64,000 nt of DNA from Flavobacteriales bacterium (GCA_021739695.1 JAIPBM010000016.1:27569-91568), one strand, 5' to 3'; positions 9,388 to 18,659 are shown, numbered from the stretch's first letter. Notes: generated by a model not told the origin, from the letters alone. Numbers and translations: made by a program.

Positions 9388-9452
9388 TTCCCCCTTCAAA
9401 AGGGGGTGGACTGAAAATGAAGCTTGTGGAATTTTCAGGACGGGGGATTTTT
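9388..9452. repeat. Dispersed palindromic element (CCCCCTT...AAGGGGG)
   Basis: Contains CCCCCTTcaaAAGGGGG and a second nested palindrome TGAAAAT...AATTTTCA, ending in CGGGGGATTTTT. A second member of the family lies at 11163-11205, so the TPP-enzyme gene is flanked on both sides. Confidence 0.65.
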
Positions 9453-9494
9453 GCTTAAAATCGTTCTGAATTTCAGGGACTAACAAAAACGGAT

Positions 9495-11162
9495 ATGAGC
9501 AAGGCAAAGAGCAATGGCGCAAAAGCGCTGATCAATACACTGACCAACGCAGGGATTGATACCTGTTTCACCAATCCGGGCACTTCTGAAATGCATTTTG
9601 TGGCTGCGCTCGATAATTCTGAAATGCGCGCGGTGCTAACCCTTTTTGAAGGTGTGGCAACGGGTGCTGCTGATGGTTATGCGCGTATTGCTGAAAAGCC
9701 TGCTGCCACTTTGCTGCATCTGGGTTGCGGACTGGGAAATGGTCTTGCCAATTTGCACAACGCTCGCAAAGCGCGTGTGCCGATGATCAACATTGTGGGC
9801 GACCACGCCAAATACCATGTGCAGTACGATGCACAGCTACAATCTGATATTGAAACCGTTGCACGTAACTGTTCCAACTGGGTGAAAACTTCACAAGAGA
9901 CAAGTGAAATCGGGGCTGATACGGCCGAGGCGATCAAAGTAGCTACGAGCCAGCCAAACCAGATTTCCACGCTTATTCTTCCTGCGGATGTTTCGTGGGG
10001 CGAAGGTGGCGAAGCGGTAACGGATTTCTCGCAACCTGCACCAGAGCCAGCTTCGGATGCAACGATAAATGCCATTGCTGAAGTGTTAAAAACGGCAGGA
10101 AAGAAGACCGCCATTCTTCTTGGAAGAAGAGTAACGCAAGAGGCGGGTTTGATGGCTGCTTCTAAGATTGCAGAGAAGACAGGGGCAAAGCTTTTTGCCG
10201 AAGTCTTCCCAACACGCTTACAACGTGGTGCTGGCTTGCCGAACGTGGAGCGCATTGCCTACTTGGCCGAAATGGCTTCGGTGCAATTGGGTGGCTACGA
10301 CCATTTGATTTTGATCGATGCCAAAGCGCCTGTTTCATTTTTCGCTTATCCAGGAAAGAAAAGTTACCTCGTTCCAGATGATTGCAAACTCCATGATCTG
10401 GTAACGAACGAGCAGGATGCGCTGAAAAGCTTGGATGCCTTGGTTGCGGCAGTAGGAGCTTCAGATACGGCTCCGAAGTTGCAAGAAGTTTCGCGTCCAA
10501 AACTTCCTTCGGGAAAGCTGAATGCGGAGAAGATCACACAGGCAGTCGGTGCCTTGCTTCCAGCCAACGCCATCATTTCTGATGAGGCGCAAACTTCCGG
10601 TCTCAAGTTGCCTAGCAACACGGCCGGTGCGCCAAAACATGATCTGTTGACGCTTACAGGAGGTGCAATCGGGCAAGGTTTGCCAGTGGCTGTTGGTGCT
10701 GCTGTAGCAGGCAAAAACCGACCTGTGCTGGCACTGATCGGAGACGGTTCTTCTATGTACACCATCCAATCGCTTTGGACCATTGTGGCCGAAAAGTTGG
10801 ATGTGACCACTGTGATTATGAACAATGGTTCGTACGCCATTCTCAATATCGAATTGGAAAGGGTGGGAGCGGACAAGGCTGGTCCAAAGGCCTTGGCGCA
10901 ATTGGATATCTCCAATCCTGGAATTGACTTCGTTTCCATCGCTAAAGGAATGGGAATGCCTGCTGAGCGTGTGCGTACTGCCGAAGAATTCAACTCAGCA
11001 TTGGAGCGCGCATTCAGAGAACCAGGCCCGCATTTGATTGATGCCATTGTGCCGAGCGAATATGAAGGCTTCAAACTGAAAGCGCTACCTTACTTGCTGA
11101 ATTCATTGGATAAAATCCCAAATCCAATCGCGAAAGCGATTAAGAATAAGTTGGCTCCGTAG
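9495..11162 (+). CDS. Thiamine-diphosphate-dependent enzyme, acetolactate synthase large-subunit-like
   Basis: 555 residues with the three-domain TPP architecture. The N-terminal PYR domain has the cofactor-activating Glu52 in TLFEGVATGAADGYAR, and the C-terminal PP domain has the TPP/Mg motif starting GDGS at about residue 416 and ending NNGSYAI. The family includes acetolactate synthase-like carboligases and benzoylformate-type decarboxylases, so the reaction cannot be fixed. No regulatory subunit or ilv gene is adjacent, which argues against the biosynthetic enzyme. It stands alone between two copies of a dispersed repeat. Confidence 0.88.
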   Translation: MSKAKSNGAKALINTLTNAGIDTCFTNPGTSEMHFVAALDNSEMRAVLTLFEGVATGAADGYARIAEKPAATLLHLGCGLGNGLANLHNARKARVPMINIVGDHAKYHVQYDAQLQSDIETVARNCSNWVKTSQETSEIGADTAEAIKVATSQPNQISTLILPADVSWGEGGEAVTDFSQPAPEPASDATINAIAEVLKTAGKKTAILLGRRVTQEAGLMAASKIAEKTGAKLFAEVFPTRLQRGAGLPNVERIAYLAEMASVQLGGYDHLILIDAKAPVSFFAYPGKKSYLVPDDCKLHDLVTNEQDALKSLDALVAAVGASDTAPKLQEVSRPKLPSGKLNAEKITQAVGALLPANAIISDEAQTSGLKLPSNTAGAPKHDLLTLTGGAIGQGLPVAVGAAVAGKNRPVLALIGDGSSMYTIQSLWTIVAEKLDVTTVIMNNGSYAILNIELERVGADKAGPKALAQLDISNPGIDFVSIAKGMGMPAERVRTAEEFNSALERAFREPGPHLIDAIVPSEYEGFKLKALPYLLNSLDKIPNPIAKAIKNKLAP

Positions 11163-11205
11163 TTCCCCCTTTTAAAGGGGGTGCCGAGGTACGAGGCGGG
11201 GGATT
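11163..11205. repeat. Dispersed palindromic element, second copy
   Basis: CCCCCTTTTAAAGGGGG followed by GCGGGGGATT, directly after the TAG of the TPP-enzyme gene. Same family as 9388-9452. Confidence 0.65.
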
Positions 11206-11501
11206 TACTTCCTTATTCTCAAAAAGGTCAGTCTATCTCTCGCTCATATTGTTCCTAAACTGAGTTATAGTAAGCTTGCAGAAAAAAGAGATTCCTCGTT
11301 CCTCGGAATGACAAACGGATGTCTACGGAGTTTTCAAGTTGTCACCCTGAGGTTGAGCCTGCCCTGAGTTTTTACCGAAGGGAAGGGTCTCGCCAAGAAT
11401 CTGTCATGCTGAACTCGTTTCAGCATCTATTTAAATGCGTAGGATAGACACTGAAGCAAGTTCAGTGTGACGGTCTATCTGGTTTTAGTGGGAATCTATT
11501 T
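11206..11501. repeat. Repeat-filled intergenic stretch
   Basis: No gene seen. It contains a GATTCCTCGTTCCTCGGAATG element (about 11290), a CACCCTGAGGTTGAGCCTGCC...GAAGG element (about 11340-11395) also represented at 29999-30045, and the palindromic GTCATGCTGAACTCGTTTCAGCATC element (about 11403-11428). All are of the common Bacteroidota intergenic-repeat type. Confidence 0.6.
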
Positions 11502-11885
11502 CTACTTCTTCCTCATAAACTGAACAGCCACGCTCAACCAAGCGGCAACCAGTATGAGTCCACCAATGGGCGTAGCCAAACCAATGGCTTTCACGCCTTC
11601 CATTCCATGAACGGGAATAGTGGAAAGCAGGAAGATGGAACCAGAGAAAAATAGGACGCCAATGACGAAAAGCCAAAGCGACACATTTAGATTTACATTA
11701 AATTGTTTCGAGAGCACAACGCATCCAACAATGGCAAAAATGTGCCACATCTGATACCGAACGCCCGTAGCAAAACTGTTCAGTTGCATTTCATTCAGCG
11801 TGTTCTGTAGCGTATGCGCTCCAATGGCACCAAGAATGACGGTGATGGCTCCGAGAATGGCGGCTAAGATTATCCAGTTTTTCAT
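11502..11885 (-). CDS. DUF423 family membrane protein
   Basis: A 127-residue protein with four membrane helices. The family signature is visible at the start (AAILGAITVILGAIGAHTL), in the middle (GVRYQMWHIFAIV) and towards the end (GLATPIGGLILVAAWL). Function is unknown in all bacteria; it is a conserved inner-membrane protein (YwdK-like). The motif order and length match the family well. Confidence 0.9.
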   Translation of the reverse strand: MKNWIILAAILGAITVILGAIGAHTLQNTLNEMQLNSFATGVRYQMWHIFAIVGCVVLSKQFNVNLNVSLWLFVIGVLFFSGSIFLLSTIPVHGMEGVKAIGLATPIGGLILVAAWLSVAVQFMRKK

Positions 11886-11964
11886 TCCGCGAAATTAATG
11901 GTCTTCGATAAGGATCATTGTTTTGGATTTGGAGGTGTGATTTATACAATTCAAAAAGAGTGAC

Positions 11965-12189
11965 TTACATAAACGATAAGAAAACCAAGGACATAATGAA
12001 CAATAATCCTACTAGTCGATTTACAAATTCATGACCGGTTTGATCAAACCAATCTTTACTTTTTTTGGGGCCGAACAGATACTCATTGAAAGTAAATTTC
12101 GGTTTATTAAAAATAGTTCTCCATACAGAGCCATAGCACCAACGCAGTACTGCTCCAATGAATCCAACTATTTCCCCTCCTAAAAACAT
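11965..12189 (-). CDS. Small membrane protein, 74 aa
   Basis: Hydrophobic segments lie at residues about 1-20 and 58-74, with a charged middle (KKSKDWFDQTG). Its ATG is 2 bp after the stop of the DUF1801-like gene, a coupled arrangement that supports a real gene. No family recognised. Confidence 0.55.
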   Translation of the reverse strand: MFLGGEIVGFIGAVLRWCYGSVWRTIFNKPKFTFNEYLFGPKKSKDWFDQTGHEFVNRLVGLLFIMSLVFLSFM

Positions 12190-12191
12190 GA

Positions 12192-12563
12192 TTAAATGAA
12201 CTCTTCCTTCGCATATAATTCAACCCCTTTCTTCACCATCTCTCCAATCTCCTTTTCCATTTCTGGACTAAGTTTTTTAATGTGGAAACAGCTTTTGCCT
12301 TTCAATGCCTTTTGCAATTCTTCAGAAAGAGAAAACTCGCTTGGGTGCGTGTAAATGGGGAAGTAGTAAAGCCGTATGTCTTTTGGTTTTGGAACAACGC
12401 TGGCGAAGTAAAAACCATCCACTTTCTGTTTGTACTGCATCACTTCTTTGGTGCCGCACATTTCCAGCACAGTTGCTTCGTCCTTCCGAATCCGAAGCTT
12501 CGGTTGTTGCGCCTTGAGAATTGCTCTCAGCGTTTCTTCAATTTCCTTCAGGTCGGTTTTCAT
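12192..12563 (-). CDS. DUF1801-like (YdhG-type) small protein
   Basis: Start placed at the ATG at 12563 (MKTDLKEIEETLRAILK); an earlier in-frame ATG at 12611 would run into intergenic sequence. The 123-residue protein has the DUF1801 pattern: an N-terminal helix, a YFASV...YYFPIYTHP strand region and a CFHIKKL segment, resembling the frataxin-like fold assigned to this family. Function is unknown. It is tightly coupled to the 74-residue membrane protein downstream. Confidence 0.7.
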   Translation of the reverse strand: MKTDLKEIEETLRAILKAQQPKLRIRKDEATVLEMCGTKEVMQYKQKVDGFYFASVVPKPKDIRLYYFPIYTHPSEFSLSEELQKALKGKSCFHIKKLSPEMEKEIGEMVKKGVELYAKEEFI

Positions 12564-12615
12564 GGCTCTAAAATAGTGACTGGCGAAAAGCAACCAGTAA
12601 TCAGTAAACAACTAG

Positions 12616-12683
12616 CGTCATTGCGAGTGAGGAACGAACGCGGCAATCTCTATCAGGAGATTGCTTCAATCCGTTCGCAATGA
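12616..12683. repeat. Bacteroidota intergenic palindrome (CGTCATTGCGAG...CGCAATGA)
   Basis: Imperfect inverted repeat with inner arms GCAATCTC / GAGATTGC and outer arms CATTGCGA / TCGCAATG. A second member lies at 25931-26000. Confidence 0.75.
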
Positions 12684-12731
12684 AGTTGAAAATTCTCTTC
12701 ACTGGTCACTCATCGCTAGTCACTAAGTAGC

Positions 12732-12739
12732 TAAGTTTG
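12732..12739 (+). promoter_or_regulatory. -7 box TAAGTTTG just before the ATG at 12746
   Basis: Exact TAnnTTTG match ending 6 nt before the preferred ATG. It favours the start at 12746 over the in-frame ATG at 12737. No clear -33 element. Confidence 0.4.
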
Positions 12740-12745
12740 CCTTCC

Positions 12746-14098
12746 ATGAAGAACATTCTCATCATAGGAGCAGGACGCTCCGCAACAACCTTGATCGCTT
12801 ACTTTTTAGAGCATTCCGAGGCGAATGATTGGCGCATTACCGTTGGCGATATATCCGCGGAATTGTGCGAAAAGAAGATCGGTGGACATCCGCACGGAAG
12901 AGCCATTGCCTTCGATGTGTTCAATGCGGAACAGCGAAAAGAAGAGATTTCCAAAGCAGCTATTGTAGTGAGCATGCTTCCTGCAAGTATGCACATCGAA
13001 GTGGCGAAGGATTGCTTGGAGATGGGCAAACATCTGTGCACGGCATCTTACATCTCGAAAGAAATGAAGGCTTTGGATGATGCGGCAAAGGCGAAAGGCC
13101 TCATCTTTTTGAACGAGATCGGTCTTGATCCAGGTATCGATCATCTCTCTGCCATGAAACTCTTGGACGAGATTCGTGCTGATGGTGGAAAAGTAGAGCA
13201 TTTCGAAAGCTTTACGGGTGGATTGGTTGCGCCAGAAAGTGACGACAATCCGTGGCATTACAAATTCACTTGGAACCCACGCAACGTGGTGTTGGCATCG
13301 CAAGGTGGTGCGGTCAAGTTCATTCACAATGGCAAGTACAAGTACATTCCCTACCACCGTGTGTTCCGCAGAACGGAATACATCACCATTGAAGGTCATG
13401 GCGAGTTTGAAGGCTATGCCAATCGCGATAGCCTTTCGTACAGAGAAGTGTACGGCCTGAAAGATGTGAAAACGCTTTATCGGGGAACGCTGCGCAGACC
13501 GGGCTACAGCCGTTCGTGGGACACCTTTGTGCAACTTGGAATGACAGACGACAGCTACGTGATGGAAGGTTCGGAAACCATGACCCATCGCGAATTTGTG
13601 AATTCATTCCTGCCGTTCAGCCTGCGCGATAGTGTGGAATTGAAGCTTCGCGCCATGCTTAAACTCGATCAGGACGACCGCTTGATGGAAAAACTACAAT
13701 GGCTCGGCTTATTCGATAAGACTGTGGTTGGCTTGAAAGATGCCACGCCTGCTCAGATCCTTCAGCACATTTTGGAGAAGAAATGGGCCATGAAACCGAA
13801 CGATAAGGACATGATCGTGATGTGGCACAAGATCGGTTTTGTGAAAGATGGTCAGAAGCACGTGACCGAAAGTTCGATGGTGGTGAAAGGCGATGATCAG
13901 GATAATACGGCCATGGCCAAAACGGTTGGATTGCCGCTGGCCATTGCCACGCACATGATCCTGGATGGAAAGATCAAAGAACGTGGTGTACTGCTGCCAC
14001 TTTCGAGCGATGTTTACGCACCTGTTTTGGCTGAATTGGCCAATAATGGCATTGTTTTCAATGAAAAGACCTATCAGGTTGAGGAGTTCTCTACGTAA
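12746..14098 (+). CDS. Saccharopine dehydrogenase-like oxidoreductase
   Basis: About 450 residues. The N-terminal Rossmann motif is NILIIGAGRSATTL, then the family-typical MLPASMHIEVAKDCLEMGKH and FLNEIGLDPGIDHLSAMKLL, followed by the C-terminal saccharopine-reductase domain (FESFTGGLVAPESDDNPWHYKF). Relatives act as saccharopine reductase (LYS9 type) or as lysine-degradation enzymes. No lysine pathway gene is adjacent, so the substrate is uncertain. The -7 box at 12732-12739 decides between two possible ATGs. Confidence 0.88.
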   Translation: MKNILIIGAGRSATTLIAYFLEHSEANDWRITVGDISAELCEKKIGGHPHGRAIAFDVFNAEQRKEEISKAAIVVSMLPASMHIEVAKDCLEMGKHLCTASYISKEMKALDDAAKAKGLIFLNEIGLDPGIDHLSAMKLLDEIRADGGKVEHFESFTGGLVAPESDDNPWHYKFTWNPRNVVLASQGGAVKFIHNGKYKYIPYHRVFRRTEYITIEGHGEFEGYANRDSLSYREVYGLKDVKTLYRGTLRRPGYSRSWDTFVQLGMTDDSYVMEGSETMTHREFVNSFLPFSLRDSVELKLRAMLKLDQDDRLMEKLQWLGLFDKTVVGLKDATPAQILQHILEKKWAMKPNDKDMIVMWHKIGFVKDGQKHVTESSMVVKGDDQDNTAMAKTVGLPLAIATHMILDGKIKERGVLLPLSSDVYAPVLAELANNGIVFNEKTYQVEEFST

Positions 14099-14115
14099 TT
14101 GATGTACATTTTATA

Positions 14116-14200
14116 GCCACAGATTCACAGATTAACTCAGATTTTTCACAGAGAACATGAATTCACCAGAGTCATCAGTGGAAATCTGTGAATCTGTGGC
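14116..14200. repeat. Inverted repeat GCCACAGATTCACAGATT...AATCTGTGAATCTGTGGC
   Basis: Perfect arms of about 18 bp at 14116-14133 and 14183-14200 enclose about 49 bp. It may form a terminator-like hairpin after the dehydrogenase gene or be a dispersed palindrome; there is no T run. Found once in the window. Confidence 0.7.
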
Positions 14201-14242
14201 CAACTCATGTATAAGTATATTCGCAAAGCATAAATATCATCC

Positions 14243-14707
14243 ATGAAAAAAACGGCTGTTTTTCCAGGGTCTTTCGACCCCATAACCAAAGGTCACGAGG
14301 ATATTATTCTGCGTGCCGTTCCGTTGTTCGATGAGATCATTGTGGCCATCGGTACCAATTCCAGTAAGAAGTACATGTTCTCGTTGGAGCGGAGGTTGGA
14401 AATGATCCGTTACACCTTTAGAAACGAGCCCAAAGTAAAGGTGGAAACCTACCTTGGAATGACGGTCGATTACTGCAAAGAGGTTGGTGCCAATTACTTG
14501 CTTCGTGGATTGCGGACTTCTGCCGACTTTGAATTTGAACGCAGCATTGCCCACATCAATCAGACCATTTATCCCGAATTGGATACCGTATTTCTGCTCT
14601 CGTTACAGGAGTACTCTGCAATAAACTCGACCATTGTCCGTGATATACTTATCAACGGGGGAGACGCCATGCGTTTTGTTCCCGAAGGAATGGACATGAG
14701 CCGATGA
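14243..14707 (+). CDS. coaD: Phosphopantetheine adenylyltransferase
   Basis: 154 residues, the standard PPAT size. It has the nucleotidyltransferase motif FPGSFDPITKGHEDII (T/HxGH form, TKGH) and the C-terminal YSAINSTIVRDI motif (family ISSTxVR). It converts 4'-phosphopantetheine plus ATP to dephospho-CoA. The gene overlaps the next one by 4 bp (ATGA at 14704-14707), so CoA synthesis and the exported thioredoxin-like protein are co-transcribed. Confidence 0.96.
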   Translation: MKKTAVFPGSFDPITKGHEDIILRAVPLFDEIIVAIGTNSSKKYMFSLERRLEMIRYTFRNEPKVKVETYLGMTVDYCKEVGANYLLRGLRTSADFEFERSIAHINQTIYPELDTVFLLSLQEYSAINSTIVRDILINGGDAMRFVPEGMDMSR

Positions 14708-16122
14708 GATTTTTCTGGATTTTTCTTGTGCTTCCGTTGCTTACCAACGGACAAAACGCAGTTATCCGTGGGGTAGCTCCACTTTCTATTGGACAGGAAA
14801 TTCAGCTACGCGTAAATGACGACCCCATTAGCGGAAAGGAACGCGTGCTGGCTTCGCAAGTGGTAGATGTGGACGGCACTTTTGAACTGAAAGGAATACC
14901 GAATGGCGTGCAATATGTATTCCTGCAAGTAGGGCAGTACTGTGCAGATTTTTTCATCGAGCGCGATAAGGATGTCGAACTCACCTTTGTGCCACCGGCC
15001 AAAGACCCCAATAAGGCAGAGGCCTTATACGAGCGGCATTTTTTCGCGCCTAAGATTTTGGGAGGGAAGTCGGCTGCGCTCAATCATCAGATCTCGGCTT
15101 TCAACGATAGCATCGATGCCTTTATGGAAGCCATCTATCCAACGCTCGTCAATCGGAAAAGTCCAGACGTGGTGGCAAAAGCCTTGGCACAATTTGAGAA
15201 ACGCATGCAGAAGCAACATGCAACTGCTCATCCCTTTGCGAAAAGCTACATCAAGTACTCGATAGCCAGTGTGGAGCAAACCTTTCTGAGCAACCGCGAA
15301 CGGCTTTTCGCCAAGTACCTCAAAGATGTGCAGCCACAGTTCAACAATCCTGCGTACACCGATTTTGTCATGCAATTCTATCAGGGAACGGTCTATAAAC
15401 TGGCCGTGGCCAATAAGCACGAAGAATGCAAAAAAGCACTGGCGCAACCAGAGGCTTATGCTGCGCTGGACCGCATGCTGTTGGAGGCAGAACCTTTGCT
15501 TTTGGATGTTTCGGTGAGGAGGTTGGTGTTGATTGAAGGAATGGATGGGCTTTTTGGTCAGAAGGATTTTGAAGATGGGCAACTCATTAAGGCACTCAAA
15601 GGTTTTGCAGGGCTTTCTTCCAATTCAGACCACGCCAATGCAGCCAAGAACATTGCTGCCAAGCACGAGAAATTAGGCAAGGGAACGAATGCACCAGAGA
15701 TTGTTTACCGCGACCTGAATGGCGTGGAAAAACGTCTTTCAGGTCTAGAAGGGAATTATGTTTTTCTTGAATTGACGGATGCTACCAATGGCTATTGCCA
15801 ACGCGAAACCAACGTGATTCCGAACCTGAAAGATGAATTCAAGAACATTCGATTTGCTACTGTTTGCGTGGGCAATTCGGTAGCGGAAATGAAAAGCCTG
15901 CAACGACAGATGAACATCGATTGGGAATTTGGTGGCGTGGCCATTTCAAGCTCTGTGATGGACGATTATGCCATCAAAAGCCTACCACTTTTCTTCATCA
16001 TAGACCCCGATGGGAAATTCTATGCCGTTCCGGCCAAAGACCCAACCAAAGGCGCCCAAATGGAATTGATGGCCCTTACCGAAATTCTGAAGACCAAGAA
16101 CAAACGTCCAGTTGGGAGGTAA
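14704..16122 (+). CDS. Exported thioredoxin-fold protein (TlpA-like) with a single active-site Cys
   Basis: 472 residues with a signal peptide (residues 1-17). The N-terminal part (about 18-110) resembles the DUF4369-type beta domain that precedes TlpA-like domains in Bacteroidota, followed by a helical middle. The C-terminal thioredoxin-like domain begins at about residue 325 (GTNAPEIVYRDLNG) and keeps the cis-Pro region SLPLFFIIDPDG. The usual CxxC is NGYC (residue about 360): the first Cys is replaced by Asn. A redox role is therefore uncertain. Coupled to coaD. Confidence 0.78.
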   Translation: MRFFWIFLVLPLLTNGQNAVIRGVAPLSIGQEIQLRVNDDPISGKERVLASQVVDVDGTFELKGIPNGVQYVFLQVGQYCADFFIERDKDVELTFVPPAKDPNKAEALYERHFFAPKILGGKSAALNHQISAFNDSIDAFMEAIYPTLVNRKSPDVVAKALAQFEKRMQKQHATAHPFAKSYIKYSIASVEQTFLSNRERLFAKYLKDVQPQFNNPAYTDFVMQFYQGTVYKLAVANKHEECKKALAQPEAYAALDRMLLEAEPLLLDVSVRRLVLIEGMDGLFGQKDFEDGQLIKALKGFAGLSSNSDHANAAKNIAAKHEKLGKGTNAPEIVYRDLNGVEKRLSGLEGNYVFLELTDATNGYCQRETNVIPNLKDEFKNIRFATVCVGNSVAEMKSLQRQMNIDWEFGGVAISSSVMDDYAIKSLPLFFIIDPDGKFYAVPAKDPTKGAQMELMALTEILKTKNKRPVGR

Positions 16123-16281
16123 GTGTTTTGTCGCTATTCAGCAAGGTTTTACGTTTCTTCTTAGCATTCAAAAGAGGCCACCCTGAACAGAGAATGCGTT
16201 AAAATTTCACAAACGCTAGTGCCACGATAAATCAGTGAGGACATTCGCGTAATAAATGCTTGAAAACGAAGTTATCGCGGC

Positions 16282-16764
16282 ATGGAAAATCAAGAATATC
16301 GTAGGCGTTTAAAAACCATTCGCATTTGGCTTGGCCTGTTCATGGTCGGATTGGCATTATCAGGAATCACCGCTTTTCCCTTAGAAACTGAGCTTAATTG
16401 GCTGGCAGATAGTTTCGATGATCCGAACACCACCATGGCCATGTGGATAGACTCTTGCAGGGATGCCATTGTTTATGTGAATGCCGAATATCCATTTCTG
16501 TCTTACGGAACCGATTGGCTCGCATTTGCACATTTGGTGCTGGCTTTGGTTTTTGTTGGTCCGTGGATGGACCCCGTCAAGAACATTTGGGTTATCCGAT
16601 TCGGTATTATCACTTGCCTTGCCGTTTTTCCACTTGCCTTTATTGCTGGCTCCATTCGCGGCATTCCGCTTTACTGGCAACTGATTGATTGTTCGTTCGG
16701 AGTATTCGGAAGCATTCCTCTCTTCATAGCGCTTCATCACACCAAGTTGCTTGAGTCAAAGTAG
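16282..16764 (+). CDS. Four-helix membrane protein of unknown function
   Basis: 160 residues with four predicted membrane helices (WLGLFMVGLALSGITAF; WLAFAHLVLALVFVGPW; FGIITCLAVFPLAFIAGSI; DCSFGVFGSIPLFIALHH). No family signature recognised with confidence. It is preceded by about 160 bp with no clear promoter and followed by a convergent methyltransferase gene. Confidence 0.7.
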   Translation: MENQEYRRRLKTIRIWLGLFMVGLALSGITAFPLETELNWLADSFDDPNTTMAMWIDSCRDAIVYVNAEYPFLSYGTDWLAFAHLVLALVFVGPWMDPVKNIWVIRFGIITCLAVFPLAFIAGSIRGIPLYWQLIDCSFGVFGSIPLFIALHHTKLLESK

Positions 16765-16804
16765 GAGAGCTTGCAAGCTTAGGTGCGAAAACGATAGACT
16801 ACGT

Positions 16805-17488
16805 TTAGGAAAGGACAAAAAGCGTGGTTTCAATCATGCCTTTGCCATCCTTTAAAACCACCGACAGCAAGTGCTTCTTTTCCTTGATCTTGAAATTGAA
16901 TGGAGGAGCCAACAGGTCTACGCCACTTTGCTTCTTCAGTCTGGTTCCTTGTCCGGAAATGATGTCTTTATTAGGCGTGAAAGCGCCTTCTGGCAGATGT
17001 TCTGTGATGATGACGTATTGGTAAGCGGCTAGCTTAGTCACTACGCTCTGCACTTCGGCATTGGAAAGATGCTGAAGTACCTGTCTTACAATGGCGCAAT
17101 CTCCGGCAGGCAGCTCATCTACCGCTATGTCCAAACAATGAAATGCGAGGTTTTCTGCGTTGAACCGTTCACGGTTTCTGTCTATCAGCTCAGGCACTAT
17201 ATCTACAGCCACATATTTTTTGCTGTGCGCTACCAACTTGCTTCCTACATTAAAATCGCCACAACCTAGGTCGCAAACGGTAAGCGGAGGTTTAAAGGAT
17301 GCTAAGAATGCCGTCACCACATCTATGTAGGGATCAACGATCTCGGCCAAATGCGAACCTGTGCCAGAATAGAAATCAGCTTGCTCGCCACCCCAAAGCT
17401 TCATTTGGTAAACCTGCTTCATGGCGGCTTTGGTGGGCCAAGGTTTCTTTACGCTGTTCGCTTCCTTGTCTTTCATCTTTATTGGCAT
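16805..17488 (-). CDS. SAM-dependent methyltransferase
   Basis: 227 residues. The class I methyltransferase motif I is VCDLGCGDFNVGSKLV at about residue 91, with the acidic end of strand 2 in YVAVDIVPELIDRN and motif IV-like DCAIVRQVLQHLSNAEVQ. A substrate cannot be assigned. A TAAGTTTG -7 box lies 16 nt upstream of the ATG at 17488. Confidence 0.82.
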   Translation of the reverse strand: MPIKMKDKEANSVKKPWPTKAAMKQVYQMKLWGGEQADFYSGTGSHLAEIVDPYIDVVTAFLASFKPPLTVCDLGCGDFNVGSKLVAHSKKYVAVDIVPELIDRNRERFNAENLAFHCLDIAVDELPAGDCAIVRQVLQHLSNAEVQSVVTKLAAYQYVIITEHLPEGAFTPNKDIISGQGTRLKKQSGVDLLAPPFNFKIKEKKHLLSVVLKDGKGMIETTLFVLS

Positions 17489-17504
17489 GCAACTGGCTTG
17501 GGAG

Positions 17505-17512
17505 CAAACTTA
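17505..17512 (-). promoter_or_regulatory. -7 box TAAGTTTG upstream of the methyltransferase gene
   Basis: Exact TAnnTTTG match on the minus strand, 16 nt before the ATG at 17488; no good -33 TTG. Confidence 0.4.
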
Positions 17513-17611
17513 CAGGGCTTGTTGGTTCTTCTATACACTAACTAGAAACAAATGGCTTTCTACTCGACAAAACAAACCCCTTTCTTACCTTGCAGGCAGT
17601 AAAGACAAGGC

Positions 17612-18655
17612 ATGGCAGAAGAATCAGTTTTAGGTAGCATCGATCATATTTCGGTACACAGAGTAGGCAACAAAGGCAACGAAGAAGGCATGATCCTGTC
17701 CGAACTGCCTTTGGCTTTGGATTGGCAAGTTACTGAGGCGCTTACCGAGTACTTCAGATCGCCCCTCAAAACACAGGAATACTACAAACTCTACCACGAT
17801 AGTGGCTTGGAGTTGAATGAGGTTTTCACCTTTGTAAGTGCCATTTTTGAAGACCCAGAAAACCTGCATGCGCAGTCGGTTAAACTGGCCAAGCACTTGT
17901 TTGAGTGCAGCACGCATCCGAACATCAAAGGCGGAGAATTCTACACCGTTTTCTTCCACCATTGCTTGATGGAAGGTACGCTGATAGATGCCGTTGGCCT
18001 CTTTAAATCAGAGAACAAAGACACCTTTCTGAAAGTGAACCCAACAGGAGAAGGTTTTGTGGTCAATACCGATCAGGGCATTAACATCAATAAGCTCGAT
18101 AAGGGAGCCATTATCTTCAATACCGAGAAGGACAGAGGCTACGTGGTGGCCATTGTGGATAAGACCAACAAGAACACCGAGGCGCAGTATTGGGTAGATG
18201 ATTTTCTGCATGTAAAACCGCGCGAAGACGATTTTTACCAGACCCGCGAAACCTTGGCCATGACCAAGAGTTTCATTACCCAGGAGCTTCCACAGCATTT
18301 CAATGTGAGCAAGCCCGATCAGGCTGATTTCCTTAACCGTTCCATTGCTTTCTTCAAAGAGCAGGACACCTTTGATATGAGCGAGTTTGAAGCGGAGGTC
18401 ATCATTCAGCCCGATGTCATCAATCAGTTCAAGCAATACAAGCAAGAGTATCAGCAAGAGCGCGAAATGTACATAGCCGATGCCTTCGATATCTCAACGC
18501 CTGCCGTTAAGAAACAGCAAGGTGTGTTTAAGAGCATTCTGAAACTGGATAAGAATTTCTCCATCTACATTCATGGCGATAAGACCCTTATTCAGCAAGG
18601 AAAGGACGATGATGGCCGCAAATACTACAAGCTCTACTACCAAGAGGAGCGGTAA
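17612..18655 (+). CDS. Nucleoid-associated protein (NdpA/YejK-like, 37-kDa family)
   Basis: 347 residues, matching the length of the bacterial 37-kDa nucleoid-associated family. Recognisable blocks are LAKHLFECSTHPNIKGGEFYT, the central VGLFKSENKDTFLKV and GAIIFNTEKDRGYVVAIVD. Family members bind DNA in the nucleoid; the precise role is unknown. The protein is very acidic and polar overall, with no signal peptide. Confidence 0.85.
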   Translation: MAEESVLGSIDHISVHRVGNKGNEEGMILSELPLALDWQVTEALTEYFRSPLKTQEYYKLYHDSGLELNEVFTFVSAIFEDPENLHAQSVKLAKHLFECSTHPNIKGGEFYTVFFHHCLMEGTLIDAVGLFKSENKDTFLKVNPTGEGFVVNTDQGININKLDKGAIIFNTEKDRGYVVAIVDKTNKNTEAQYWVDDFLHVKPREDDFYQTRETLAMTKSFITQELPQHFNVSKPDQADFLNRSIAFFKEQDTFDMSEFEAEVIIQPDVINQFKQYKQEYQQEREMYIADAFDISTPAVKKQQGVFKSILKLDKNFSIYIHGDKTLIQQGKDDDGRKYYKLYYQEER

Positions 18656-18659
18656 GCTC

